A stretch of DNA of 64,000 nucleotides from Pseudomonas fluorescens. Its GTDB lineage: Bacteria > Pseudomonadota > Gammaproteobacteria > Pseudomonadales > Pseudomonadaceae. The notes below the pieces were generated by a model. That model was not told the origin of the DNA and did no database searches. It was given only the letters and a program-made list of their open reading frames with translations. Shown piece by piece: positions 52,190-61,346 of the stretch. Made by a program: the position numbers and the translations under genes. Within the stretch, counting starts at the first letter, position 1; each line of letters starts with the position of its first letter. The stretch is from positions 558,001 to 622,000 of the forward strand of contig NZ_MRST01000025.1 in NCBI RefSeq assembly GCF_001902145.1, given 5' to 3'.

Positions 52190-52840
52190 ATGACCGCCGA
52201 GCACGACACCGACACCCCTGAGCCGCGCCTGAACAGCACGAAAATCCGCATCCTGGGCTGCCTGATCGAAAAACAGGCGACCAACCCGGAAACCTACCCC
52301 CTCACCCTCAACGCCTTGGTGCTGGCCTGCAACCAGAAGACCAGCCGCGAGCCGGTGATGAACCTCAGCCAAGGCCAGGTCGGCCATAGCCTGCGCGCGC
52401 TCGAAGACCAAGGCTTCACGCGCCTGGTGATGGGCAGCCGCGCCGACCGCTGGGAGCACCGTGTGGACAAGGCCCTGGAACTGGTGCCGGCCCAGGTGAT
52501 CCTGACCGGGCTGCTGTTCCTGCGGGGGCCGCAGACCGTCAACGAGTTGCTCACCCGCAGCGGGCGCATGCATGATTTCGAGGATGCCGAACAGGTCGTG
52601 CATCAGCTCGAACGCCTGATTGCTCGGGGGTTGGCGCTGCTGGTGCCGCGTCAGGCGGGGCAGCGTGAAGACCGATACACCCATGCGCTGGGGGACCCAG
52701 CGGATATTGAGGCGATTATGACCGCGAGGGGGAATCCGGTAGAGCGTAGCGCGGGGGCTGTTTCGATGGAGCGGATTGAAGAATTGGAAGCGCGAATTGC
52801 CGCACTGGAAGAACGGCTGACGCAGCTGGAACAGGGATAA
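52190..52840 (+). CDS. YceH/DUF480 family protein
   Basis: The 216-residue protein belongs to the DUF480 (YceH) family of two winged-helix domains: ILGCLIEKQATNPETYPLTL, NALVLACNQKTSREPVMNLS and LTGLLFLRGPQTVNELLTRS. A C-terminal coiled coil (IEELEARIAALEERLTQLEQ) follows. DNA binding is likely from the fold, but the role is unknown. It ends 12 bp before the second composite repeat. Confidence 0.92.
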   Translation: MTAEHDTDTPEPRLNSTKIRILGCLIEKQATNPETYPLTLNALVLACNQKTSREPVMNLSQGQVGHSLRALEDQGFTRLVMGSRADRWEHRVDKALELVPAQVILTGLLFLRGPQTVNELLTRSGRMHDFEDAEQVVHQLERLIARGLALLVPRQAGQREDRYTHALGDPADIEAIMTARGNPVERSAGAVSMERIEELEARIAALEERLTQLEQG

Positions 52841-53320
52841 CGCAGATAAACATGTGGGAGCTGGCTTGCCTGCGATAGCCATAGGTATCTACACAACTTT
52901 GTAGGCTGTAGCAGCCGACGGTAACCACGATGCGAAGCGAGTCGCTCTTGATCTTGCTCTTGATCTGCTGTTGATCTTGATCTTAGGCGCCCCGTTAAAC
53001 CACGCTGGCCGGAATTCGACAGGGATTTGGGGGGTAAACCGGCAGGGATGCCGGTTTAGCCGCCCCGCGCCATGGATGGCGCGTGGCGGCAGCCCCCCAA
53101 ATCACTGGCGGATTACGGGCACACCGAGCCTGGGCGAGGTGCCGAGTGGTGGGGCAAGAGCGCTTTGGTTACTTTCGCGCTTTTCGAAAGTGACCCGCTG
53201 TAAAAGCGGAACCTTAAGTGGCCGTTACCGCAGGAATGGATGTACACACCGTCCAGCTGTGTTGACTGTCAGGCCGTCTTCGCAGGCAAGCCAGCTCCCA
53301 CATTGGATTGGCGTAAGCCT
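52841..53320. repeat. Repeat-filled gap, composite repeat copy 2
   Basis: No supported gene is present; the gap consists almost entirely of the REP-bounded composite repeat described at 52853..53302. The GATCTT-type hexamers near 52950..52985 occur here as well. Confidence 0.8.
52853..53302 (+). repeat. REP-bounded composite repeat, copy 2
   Basis: This is the inverted counterpart of 44073..44516, bounded by GTGGGAGCTGGCTTGCC and GGCAAGCCAGCTCCCAC. The core at 53021..53106 keeps GATTTGGGGGG and CCCCCCAAATC arms and both inner hairpins. A T-to-G change on the left arm (AGTG to AGGG) breaks one pair of the outer stem seen in copy 1. Confidence 0.85.
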
Positions 53321-54139
53321 TTAGCTTCGGGCAAAGGCCACGGCTGCCTGGAACTGCTCCTGGGTAGGCCGCACGCCGGTATAAAGTACAAACTGCTCCA
53401 ACGCCTGGATAGCAATCACTTCAAGCCCGGTAATCACCCGCTTGCCCTGCGCGCGGCCACGCACGATCAACGGCGTTTCTGCCGGAATCGCCACCACATC
53501 GAAGACTGTCTCAGCCTGATCGATTGCCTCGGCGTCAAACGCCAACGCACCCGCATCAGCCCCGCCTGTCATGCCGATGGGCGCCACGTTGATCAGCATC
53601 TGTGGCCGCAGGCTGCCCAGCTCCGCCTGCCACGCGTACCCCAGGTTCCTGGCCAATGCCTGGCCCGCCACCTCATTACGCGCCACGATCACGCCATTGG
53701 CGTACCCCCCGTCACGCAAGGCACTGGCGACCGCCTTGGCCATGCCGCCGCTGCCGCGCAGGGCGAAGCTGGAGTCCTTGGGCACCGCGTGCTTTTTCAG
53801 CAGTTGCTCAACGGCGATGTAATCGGTGTTGTAAGCCTTGAGGTGGCCGTTGGTGTTGACGATGGTGTTCAGGGAGTCGATGGCTTGAACCGAGTCGTCG
53901 AGTTCGTCCACCAAGGCAATGGCGGCCTCCTTGAACGGCATGGACACACCGCAACCCCGCACCCCCAGGGCGCGGATACCGCCGATCGCGCCGGGCAAGT
54001 CCTGGCTACTGAAGGCTTTATAGTAAAAATTCAGCCCCAGCTGTTCATACAGGTGGTTATGAAAACGCAGGCCAAAGTTCCCAGGGCGCGCCGACAGTGA
54101 CATGCACAGCTGGGTGTCCTTGTTGGGGTGCATCTGCAT
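53321..54139 (-). CDS. Shikimate 5-dehydrogenase family protein
   Basis: The 272-residue protein resembles shikimate dehydrogenases. It has an N-terminal substrate domain (NKDTQLCMSLSARPGNFGLR, GCGVSMPFKEAAIALVDELD, IVNTNGHLKAYNTDYI with conserved Asn and Asp) and a Rossmann domain with ALRGSGGMAKAVASALRDGG. It is probably one of the AroE paralogues that reduce related polyols or quinates and not the main biosynthetic enzyme. The strict GAGGA/GGA nucleotide loop reads GSGGM. AGGAG lies six bases before the ATG. Confidence 0.85.
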   Translation of the reverse strand: MQMHPNKDTQLCMSLSARPGNFGLRFHNHLYEQLGLNFYYKAFSSQDLPGAIGGIRALGVRGCGVSMPFKEAAIALVDELDDSVQAIDSLNTIVNTNGHLKAYNTDYIAVEQLLKKHAVPKDSSFALRGSGGMAKAVASALRDGGYANGVIVARNEVAGQALARNLGYAWQAELGSLRPQMLINVAPIGMTGGADAGALAFDAEAIDQAETVFDVVAIPAETPLIVRGRAQGKRVITGLEVIAIQALEQFVLYTGVRPTQEQFQAAVAFARS

Positions 54140-54304
54140 GGATAACTCCTTGAAGTAAGCAAATCGGTACAGACCTTACACAACCTTTACCCACTGGCGG
54201 TGCTGTTTTTCTGAAATACGTTGTCTTAAAAGTATCCCCGCGACAATCCTTGAGTCTATTGATTGCAGACCACAAGCGCAGGGGCTAATCGAGGAATGAC
54301 CATC

Positions 54305-54670
54305 ATGCGTAAACTCCCCAGGATCGCCTTGCTTATCGGCGCACTCGCGATGGCCGGCCAAGCCTCCGCCCACGGTGGTGGTTGGGGTGGCCCGGCCGTG
54401 TTCGGTGCGCTTGTCGGCGCAGCGGTAGTCGGCTCTGTGGTTGCCAGCCAGCCGCGTGAGGTGTATGTGCAGCAACCGGTGTATGTGCAGCCGCAGCCGG
54501 TGTATGCCGCGCCGCCGCCGGTCTACTACGCGCCACCGCCACCGGTGTATGTGCAGCAGCAGGTTTACTACCGCCCGGCGCCCGTCTACTACGGCCCACC
54601 GCGCGGTTATTATGGCCCGCCTCGTGGCTACTACGGCCCGCCCCACGGTTACTATCGCCGCGGTTGGTAA
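54305..54670 (+). CDS. Small secreted Pro/Tyr-rich protein
   Basis: The 121-residue protein has a signal peptide (LPRIALLIGALAMAGQASA) and then a GGGWGGPAVFGALVGAAVVG hydrophobic part. Low-complexity repeats of Val-Tyr-Val-Gln-Gln-Pro and later Gly-Tyr-Tyr-Gly-Pro-Pro make up the rest. The repeated VYVQ and YYGPPRG units indicate expansion by slippage. It may be an envelope or glycine-zipper-type protein; no function is evident. GAGGA lies before the ATG at 54305. A strong terminator follows. Confidence 0.8.
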   Translation: MRKLPRIALLIGALAMAGQASAHGGGWGGPAVFGALVGAAVVGSVVASQPREVYVQQPVYVQPQPVYAAPPPVYYAPPPPVYVQQQVYYRPAPVYYGPPRGYYGPPRGYYGPPHGYYRRGW

Positions 54671-54694
54671 GTTTTAATCCCCGTTGACAGCCAT

Positions 54695-54724
54695 AGGCCT
54701 CGCCCACACGCGGGGCCTTTTTTT
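54695..54724 (+). terminator. Rho-independent terminator of the Pro/Tyr-rich gene
   Basis: AGGCCTCGC pairs with GCGGGGCCT (one mismatch) and is followed by TTTTTT. Confidence 0.85.
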
Positions 54725-54905
54725 GCTTGGTAAGTCCGGATTTACCCTGCCAGTGTCGCTGTGAGAACAACGCACGAGCGGCAATCCCACATCATAAGCG
54801 TCAAATATCCTCTTGATCGATGGCGGGCTGCGCTGTCATGTTTGCGTCACAAAACAGTCGCACTATCGACTCAGTCCAGCCAATAACAATTAAGGACGAT
54901 TGACC

Positions 54906-55100
54906 ATGCCCACACAAAACCCGCACCGCACCGCCGGCCTTTGCACCTCCAGCAAGGTCTACAGCGCCTTGACTGAACTCAAGCACCTTGAAGGCCATCG
55001 CAGCGCCAAGTTCCTGGCATTGCTGGCAGAAAACCTGGTGCGCAAGGGCCTGCTCAGTGAGCACGAAGTGGTGAACATGCTCGACCAGGTGGTGGATTAA
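54906..55100 (+). CDS. Small conserved-looking protein, 64 residues
   Basis: I recognise no family. The product starts MPTQNPHRTAGLCTSSKVYS and continues ALTELKHLEGHRSAKFLALL, then LVRKGLLSEHEVVNMLDQVV. It is helical, soluble and without signal peptide. AAGGA precedes the ATG at 54906, and composition matches the neighbours. It lies upstream of another small gene on the same strand. Confidence 0.6.
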   Translation: MPTQNPHRTAGLCTSSKVYSALTELKHLEGHRSAKFLALLAENLVRKGLLSEHEVVNMLDQVVD

Positions 55101-55191
55101 CGCCTGGCGTTGATGTCGACTATCGAGCCAGGTGATTTTTCCCATGCACCGGCAAACCGTAAGGTGACCTCCATAACGTTTGGAGGTACTT

Positions 55192-55374
55192 ATGCCCACT
55201 GTTCAAATCATGTCCGTCATCGGCAGCGCCGTCCCCGCCCCTCTGCGCAAACTGGGCTTGCTCGCCTGCTGGTACGTTGTGCGCGATGGCGAGCCGATCA
55301 GCGGCCCGCTCACCTCGTTATCCGATGCCGAAACACAACGCCGAATGGCAACCGACTTCAGGCTCGAGGCCTGA
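55192..55374 (+). CDS. Small protein, 60 residues
   Basis: The product begins MPTVQIMSVIGSAVPAPLRK and contains LGLLACWYVVRDGEPISGPL, then a tail SLSDAETQRRMATDFRLEA. GGAGG lies five bases before the ATG, a strong site, so translation is likely. I recognise no family. It converges with the AI-2E gene, ending four bases before that gene's stop. Confidence 0.6.
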   Translation: MPTVQIMSVIGSAVPAPLRKLGLLACWYVVRDGEPISGPLTSLSDAETQRRMATDFRLEA

Positions 55375-55377
55375 AAG

Positions 55378-56445
55378 CTACGGCAATGGCAACTTGACCC
55401 GCGGCTTGGTTTCGACGAACAACGCCCAGCACGACATGAACAACGCCGCCACCAGCGGCCCGATGACAAAGCCGTTAAGGCCGAACACCGACAGGCCGCC
55501 CAAGGTCGAGATCAGGATCAGGTAGTCCGGCATCTTGGTGTCCTTGCCCACCAGGATCGGGCGTAGCACGTTGTCCACCAGGCCAATCACGAACACCCCG
55601 AACAGCGCCAGCACCACGCCCTGCCAGATCGCACCGCTCAACAGGAAGTAAACCGCCACCGGCCCCCAGACCAGCCCGGCACCCACCGCTGGCAACAGGG
55701 ACAGGAACGCCATCAGCACGGCCCAGAGCAAGGCACTGGGGATGTCCAGGAACCAGAAGATCAAGCCCCCAAGCGCACCCTGGGTCACGGCCACCAGCAC
55801 GTTGCCCTTGACCGTGGCGCGCACCACGCGGTTGAACTTGAGCTGCAGGCGACGCTTTTGCGGCTCGGCCAACGGTACTGCCGTGCGCACCTTCCGTACC
55901 AGTTCCGGGCCATCACGCAGCAGGAAAAACAGCAGGTACAGCATGATGAAAAAGCTCACCAGGAAATCAAACGTACCCTGGCCGAAGCTGAACGCCTGGG
56001 AGGCAAAGAACTGACTGCCCTGCATTGCGCCCTTGACCACTTTTTCCCGCAGCCCTTCGAGATTGCCCATGCCGAAACGGTCGAGCAACTGCTGGAAATA
56101 CGGCGGTAGGACGTTCTTGAATTGCTCGATATAACCCGCTACGTCGAGTTTGCCGCTCTCGATGTTTTTGTAGAGCGTGGCCCCTTCTTGCACCAGCAGC
56201 GCACTGGTAATGATCACCGGCAGAATCGCGATCACCAGGCATACCATCAACGTGGTCAGGGAGGTCAGGTTGCGGTTCCAGCCGAAACGCTGCTGCAGGC
56301 GGCGCTGCATCGGCGCAAAAATAATGCCCAGGATCACCGCCCAGAACACCGCACCGTAGAACGGCAGCAATATCCAGATAAAAGCCACGGTGACCAAGGC
56401 CAGTAGCAGCAACAGGGTTTTGAATTGCAGGTTGGTTTGATTCAT
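55378..56445 (-). CDS. AI-2E family transporter
   Basis: The 355-residue protein has about eight membrane helices with the AI-2E family layout: WILLPFYGAVFWAVILGIIF, PMQRRLQQRFGWNRNLTSL, then FLDIPSALLWAVLMAFLSLL, PAVGAGLVWGPVAVYF and a final VFGLNGFVIGPLVAALFMS. Members carry varied cargo, including autoinducer-2 in some bacteria and Na+ in others. The substrate here is open. The gene appears to stand alone. Confidence 0.9.
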   Translation of the reverse strand: MNQTNLQFKTLLLLLALVTVAFIWILLPFYGAVFWAVILGIIFAPMQRRLQQRFGWNRNLTSLTTLMVCLVIAILPVIITSALLVQEGATLYKNIESGKLDVAGYIEQFKNVLPPYFQQLLDRFGMGNLEGLREKVVKGAMQGSQFFASQAFSFGQGTFDFLVSFFIMLYLLFFLLRDGPELVRKVRTAVPLAEPQKRRLQLKFNRVVRATVKGNVLVAVTQGALGGLIFWFLDIPSALLWAVLMAFLSLLPAVGAGLVWGPVAVYFLLSGAIWQGVVLALFGVFVIGLVDNVLRPILVGKDTKMPDYLILISTLGGLSVFGLNGFVIGPLVAALFMSCWALFVETKPRVKLPLP

Positions 56446-56615
56446 GTCCGGTCCATGTCAGAAAAACAGGGCCGATGGCGACCCTGTTGCTTAGTCCGCA
56501 GCCAAACGTGGGAGTGCCCTTGTTTATCGAACAGCATAGATCGCCCTGTTTAGACGTGGATCAATGAACGACGCCCGGCCCTGCACTACCCTCGCGCCTT
56601 TTGCGACCTACAGCC

Positions 56616-57929
56616 ATGCCCTCCATAATTGCCCCCGAACTGCTCGCTCCCGCCGGCACCCTGAAAAACATGCGCTACGCCTTCGCCTACGGTGCCGACG
56701 CGGTCTATGCCGGCCAGCCGCGCTACAGCCTGCGGGTGCGCAATAACGAGTTCGACCACACCAACCTGGCCCTCGGCATCCAGGAAGCCCATGACCTGGG
56801 CAAGCGCTTCTACGTGGTGGTGAACATTGCGCCGCACAACGCCAAGCTCAAGACCTTCCTCAAGGACCTGGCGCCCGTGATCGCCATGGGCCCGGATGCG
56901 CTGATCATGTCCGATCCTGGGCTGATCATGCTGGTGCGCGAGCACTTCCCGCAGATGCCGATTCACCTGTCGGTACAGGCCAATACGGTGAACTGGGCCA
57001 GCGTGGCGTTCTGGCAGCAACAAGGTATTTGCAGGGTGATCCTGTCGCGAGAGCTGTCCCTGGAGGAGATCGGCGAAATCCGCCAGCACGTGCCGGCGAT
57101 GGAGCTGGAGGTGTTTGTACATGGCGCCTTGTGCATGGCCTATTCCGGGCGGTGCCTGCTGTCGGGCTATATGAACAAGCGTGACGCCAACCAGGGCAGT
57201 TGCACCAATGCCTGCCGCTGGAAATACCAGGCCACGCCGGCAGTGGAGAACGCCACCGGCGATATCGTCCATGAATATCAACCCACATTGGGCATCGGCG
57301 CGCCCACCGATCAGGTGTTCCTGCTACAAGAGGCCAATCGCCCCGATGACCCCATGCCCGCTTTCGAAGACGAACATGGCACCTACATCATGAACGCCAA
57401 GGACCTGCGTGCCGTGCAGCATGTGGAGCGCCTGGCACAGATGGGCGTGCATTCGTTGAAGATCGAAGGCCGCACCAAGTCCCACTTCTACTGCGCACGC
57501 ACCACCCAGGTGTACCGCCAGGCCATCGATGACGCAGTGGCCGGCCGGGCGTTTGACCGCGGCTTGATGACCAACCTCGAGTCCCTGGCCCAGCGTGGCT
57601 ACACCGAAGGTTTCCTGCGCCGCCACGTGCACGATGAATACCAGAACTACCAGAACGGCAGCTCGGTTTCCGAGCGCCAGCAGTTTGTCGGGGAGCTGAC
57701 CGGCGAGCGCCGTGGCGCGTTGGCCGAGGTGAAGGTGAAGAATCGCTTTGCGCTGGGCGACCACCTGGAGTTGATGACGCCCGCCGGCAATTTTCATTTT
57801 GACTTGCCGAGCCTGCATAACACCAAGGGCGAAAGCATTGAGGTGGCGCCGGGGGACGGGCATACGGTGTATGTGCCGATTCCGGCGCAGATGGACCTGC
57901 GTTTTGGCCTGCTGATGCGCGACGTTTAA
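56616..57929 (+). CDS. trhP: Peptidase U32 family tRNA hydroxylation protein TrhP (YegQ)
   Basis: The 437-residue protein has the U32 family core: LLAPAGTLKNMRYAFAYGAD, SVQANTVNWASVAFWQQQG and ELEVFVHGALCMAYSGRCLL. Conserved cysteines in GALC, GRC, GSC and NAC could bind an iron-sulphur cluster. YegQ, renamed TrhP, takes part in prephenate-dependent 5-hydroxyuridine formation at the tRNA wobble position. The start is the ATG at 56616; a TTG at 56601 is less probable, and no ribosome-binding site is clear. Confidence 0.9.
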   Translation: MPSIIAPELLAPAGTLKNMRYAFAYGADAVYAGQPRYSLRVRNNEFDHTNLALGIQEAHDLGKRFYVVVNIAPHNAKLKTFLKDLAPVIAMGPDALIMSDPGLIMLVREHFPQMPIHLSVQANTVNWASVAFWQQQGICRVILSRELSLEEIGEIRQHVPAMELEVFVHGALCMAYSGRCLLSGYMNKRDANQGSCTNACRWKYQATPAVENATGDIVHEYQPTLGIGAPTDQVFLLQEANRPDDPMPAFEDEHGTYIMNAKDLRAVQHVERLAQMGVHSLKIEGRTKSHFYCARTTQVYRQAIDDAVAGRAFDRGLMTNLESLAQRGYTEGFLRRHVHDEYQNYQNGSSVSERQQFVGELTGERRGALAEVKVKNRFALGDHLELMTPAGNFHFDLPSLHNTKGESIEVAPGDGHTVYVPIPAQMDLRFGLLMRDV

Positions 57930-57951
57930 ACCCCGCCGCGGGTTGAATGGA

Positions 57952-59631
57952 TCAGATCCTGAACTGGCCCACCAACTGCCCCAGGCGCTGGCCCAGGTCT
58001 GCCAGGCTGCGAGACGTCTGGGCGCCCAGTTGGGTTTCGTCCGCCACGCTGTCCACCGCTACGGCAATCTGATGCACGCTGCGGTTGATCTCTTCCGCCA
58101 CGGCGGTCTGCTCCTCGGCGGCGCTGGCGATCTGGGCGTTCATTGAGTTAATGGTGCCAATCAGTTGCGCCATGGTGTCCAGGGACGCGCCGGCTTGGTT
58201 GGCCTGGGCCGAGGTGCCATCGCCGGCATCGCTGGAGCGGCGCATAGCGTCCACGGCCGCCTCGGTGCCTTTTTGCAGGCGATCGATCATGCCCTGGATT
58301 TCCTGGGTGCTGGTTTGGGTGCGACTGGCCAGGGCACGCACCTCATCGGCGACCACGGCAAAGCCACGCCCAGCCTCCCCGGCCCGTGCGGCTTCGATGG
58401 CAGCGTTGAGCGCCAGCAGGTTGGTTTGTTCGGCGATGGAGCGGATCACGCCGAGCACGCTGACGATTGACGACACATCCTGCTGCAGGCTGTCCAGGGA
58501 CACGCCGCTGCTGCGGATGTCGTTCACCAGCGCATGGATCTGCGCGATGCTGCCGTCCACCACCCGCTTGGCGGCCTGGCCTTCGGCGTCGGTCTGCTGC
58601 GCAGCGACGGCGGCACCCTGGGCACTGCGTGCCACTTCGTGGGCAGCCGAGGACATCTGGTTGATCGCGGTGGCCACTTGGTCAGTCTCGTGGCGCTGGC
58701 GCTCCATGGCCTGCTCGGAGCGCTGGGCCTGGTCGGACACTTGGCTCACCAGCCCGGTGAGCTGGGCGGTCATGTCGGTGATCTGGCGCACCAGGCCGTG
58801 GATTTTATCGACAAAGCGGTTGAACGCACCGGCAAGGTCGCCGAGTTCATCCTGGCTGGTAATGGCCAGGCGGCGAGTCAGGTCGCCTTCACCCGCTGCG
58901 ATATCATCGAGGTTGGCTTTCATCAGGTGCAGCGGGCGCAGGATGGTTTTGGCCAGCAGCATGCCCACGGCGGCGATCACCAGCAACACCACCACGGCCA
59001 CGCCGAGGATGCTCAACAGCACGCCTTGCATGCGCTTCTCGACTTTTGCCTGCACCACCGCCACTTGGGCGTCGATGCCATCGAGGTTCACCGAGGTACC
59101 GATCACCATGTCCCACTTGGGCAGGTATTCGGTATAGCCGAGCTTGGGCACCAGCTCGGTCTGGCCGGGCTGGGTCGAGCTGTATTGCAGGTAGTGGGTG
59201 CCGTCCTTGCCGACCTTGACCAGGTCGCGGTTGACGTAGACGCCGTTGGGGTCGCGGTTGTCCTTGAAGCTTTTGCCCACGCCGTCCGGGCTGTTGCCCT
59301 TGAACAGGCGGATGGTCTCGGAGTCGTAGCCGAAGAAATAGCCGTCTTTGCCGTAGCTCGTGTTGGATAACAACTTGACCACCTGCGCCCGCGCCGCGCT
59401 GTCGCCGGGGGCTGCCGCGTCGTAGAGCGGCTGGATGGTGGTCATGGCCACCTCGACATAACTGTGCAGGGTGGCCTTGGCGTCGTTGAGCAGTCGCTGG
59501 CGGGTTTCATCCACTTCGTTGCGGGCCTGGCCCTGCAGAATCCACACGGTAGTCAAGCTAATGACCACGGCAAACAACAACACCGGCACGACAGCAAGGG
59601 CCAGGACTTTGGCCTTCAAACTCAGACGCAT
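57952..59631 (-). CDS. Methyl-accepting chemotaxis protein with single Cache domain
   Basis: The 559-residue chemoreceptor has a membrane helix (VLALAVVPVLLFAVVISLTT) and a periplasmic single-Cache domain (SYGKDGYFFGYDSETIRLFK, PKLGYTEYLPKWDMVIGTSV). A second membrane helix (LLSILGVAVVVLLVIAAVGM), a HAMP linker and a signalling hairpin with EQTNLLALNAAIEAARAGE follow. It binds a small ligand outside and controls CheA inside; the ligand is unknown. It converges with trhP and lies next to the antiporter gene, separated by a REPIN. Confidence 0.93.
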   Translation of the reverse strand: MRLSLKAKVLALAVVPVLLFAVVISLTTVWILQGQARNEVDETRQRLLNDAKATLHSYVEVAMTTIQPLYDAAAPGDSAARAQVVKLLSNTSYGKDGYFFGYDSETIRLFKGNSPDGVGKSFKDNRDPNGVYVNRDLVKVGKDGTHYLQYSSTQPGQTELVPKLGYTEYLPKWDMVIGTSVNLDGIDAQVAVVQAKVEKRMQGVLLSILGVAVVVLLVIAAVGMLLAKTILRPLHLMKANLDDIAAGEGDLTRRLAITSQDELGDLAGAFNRFVDKIHGLVRQITDMTAQLTGLVSQVSDQAQRSEQAMERQRHETDQVATAINQMSSAAHEVARSAQGAAVAAQQTDAEGQAAKRVVDGSIAQIHALVNDIRSSGVSLDSLQQDVSSIVSVLGVIRSIAEQTNLLALNAAIEAARAGEAGRGFAVVADEVRALASRTQTSTQEIQGMIDRLQKGTEAAVDAMRRSSDAGDGTSAQANQAGASLDTMAQLIGTINSMNAQIASAAEEQTAVAEEINRSVHQIAVAVDSVADETQLGAQTSRSLADLGQRLGQLVGQFRI

Positions 59632-59688
59632 GGCTTTTCTCTCTTGTTAGTGGCGACTTGAGAGGTTAACGGCCATGTGAGCAATTAC

Positions 59689-59788
59689 TGTAGGAGCGAG
59701 CTTGCTCGCGAAAAACCTGAGAGCACTGCAGGGTGCCAGGTTGCCCGCGTTATCGTTGACGCTTTTCGCGAGCAAGCTCGCTCCTACA
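59689..59788. repeat. REPIN, 100 bp
   Basis: Same class as 3929, with TGTAGGAGCGAGCTTGCTCG ends and spacer GCGTTATCGTTGACG near the right arm. It ends 10 bp before the antiporter stop codon (59798) and lies between it and the chemoreceptor gene. Confidence 0.95.
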
Positions 59789-59797
59789 GGAACCTCG

Positions 59798-61120
59798 TCA
59801 AAGCGTCATCGCAGCCAGCCAGCCGAACGCCAGCAGCGGCAGGTTGTAGTGCAGGAAGGTCGGCACCACGGTGTCCCAGATATGGTGGTGCTGGCCGTCG
59901 ATGTTCAGGCCGGAGGTGGGGCCGAGGGTGGAGTCCGAGGCGGGCGAACCGGCGTCACCCAAGGCACCGGCGGTACCAACGATGCACACGATGGCCACCG
60001 GGCTGAAGCCCAACTGCACACACAGCGGCACGAAAATCGCCGCGAGGATCGGCACGGTGGAAAACGACGAGCCGATGCCCATGGTCACCAACAACCCCAC
60101 CAGCAGCATCAACAACGCGCCGACGCCCCGGCTATGGCCAATGAACGCCGCCGAGGCTTGCACCAGCGAGTTCACGTCACCGGTGGCCTTGAGCACTTCG
60201 GCAAACCCTGAGGACGCGATCATGATGAAGCCGATCATCGCCATCATCTTCATGCCTTCGGTGAACAGGTCATCGGTGTCGCGCCAGCGCACGATGCCCG
60301 ACACCGAGAAGATCAGGAACCCGGCCAGGGCGCCGATGATCATCGAGTCCAGCCACAACTGGATGATGAACGCCGAGGCAATCGCCAGGCCGGCCACCAG
60401 CAGGGTCAGCGGGTTGTACTGCACCGCCACTTGCTCGACACGCTCGATTTTCTTCAGGTCGTACACACGCTTTTTGCGGTAGCTGATCAACACCGCCACC
60501 AGCAGGCCGACCACCATGCCCAGCGCCGGCAAGCCCATGGCGTGGGTAACATTGACCCCGCTGATATCCACCCCGCTCTTGGCGACGTTGGCCAGCAGGA
60601 TCTGATTAAGGAAGATATTGCCAAAGCCCACCGGCAGAAACATGTACGGGGTGATCAAGCCGAAGGTCATCACGCAGGCGATCAGGCGACGGTCCAGCTG
60701 TAGCTTGGTCAGTACATACAACAGCGGCGGTACCAGCAGCGGAATAAACGCAATGTGGATCGGCAAGATGTTCTGCGAGGCAATCGCCACCACCCATAAC
60801 AAGCCGATCAGCAGCCATTTGACGTGGTTGCCACCGCTGGCGTCCTGGCGATCCACCAGCAGCAAGGCTTTGTCCGCCAAGGCATGGGCCAGCCCGGACT
60901 TGGCAATCGCCACGGCGAAAGCCCCGAGCAACGCGTAGGACAAAGCCACTGTTGCGCCGCCGCCCAGCCCGCCGTTGAAGGCCTTGAGCGTGGCCTCGAT
61001 ACCCAGGCCACCGGTCAAGCCGCCCACCAGAGCGCCGACGATAATGGCGATGACCACATGCACGCGGGACAGGCTGAGTACCAGCATGGTGCCGACAGCG
61101 GCGATGACTGCGTTAATCAT
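59798..61120 (-). CDS. Na+/H+ antiporter family membrane protein
   Basis: The 440-residue protein has about 11 to 12 membrane helices of the ion-transporter superfamily that includes NhaC-type antiporters and short-chain acid carriers. Seen parts are GLAHALADKALLLVDRQDAS, VVAIASQNILPIHIAFIPLL and GSSFSTVPILAAIFVPLCVQ, with a late GDAGSPASDSTLGPTSGLN. GAGG lies six bases before the ATG at 61120; an earlier in-frame ATG adds a non-conserved tail. It sits between two chemoreceptor genes. Transport of Na+ or an organic anion cannot be told apart by sequence reading. Confidence 0.86.
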   Translation of the reverse strand: MINAVIAAVGTMLVLSLSRVHVVIAIIVGALVGGLTGGLGIEATLKAFNGGLGGGATVALSYALLGAFAVAIAKSGLAHALADKALLLVDRQDASGGNHVKWLLIGLLWVVAIASQNILPIHIAFIPLLVPPLLYVLTKLQLDRRLIACVMTFGLITPYMFLPVGFGNIFLNQILLANVAKSGVDISGVNVTHAMGLPALGMVVGLLVAVLISYRKKRVYDLKKIERVEQVAVQYNPLTLLVAGLAIASAFIIQLWLDSMIIGALAGFLIFSVSGIVRWRDTDDLFTEGMKMMAMIGFIMIASSGFAEVLKATGDVNSLVQASAAFIGHSRGVGALLMLLVGLLVTMGIGSSFSTVPILAAIFVPLCVQLGFSPVAIVCIVGTAGALGDAGSPASDSTLGPTSGLNIDGQHHHIWDTVVPTFLHYNLPLLAFGWLAAMTL

Positions 61121-61346
61121 GGTTACCTCAAGCAGAAACAAAAAAGACAGGCATGCCCGCGCGCGGCCCATGGGAACAGCTGCCGGCGTGCAGGATTGAA
61201 AGAGGTCTTATTAGAGGGCGCGCACTTTGCAGGAGCTGGGCTGTCATGTCAAAAACTGTGGTGAGGGAAAGCCTTCTGCACAGATAAAGAATTACAGGCA
61301 CTGGCCGATACGCTGTCTCTATGTGCTTTCAGGTAAGGATGTCCCG

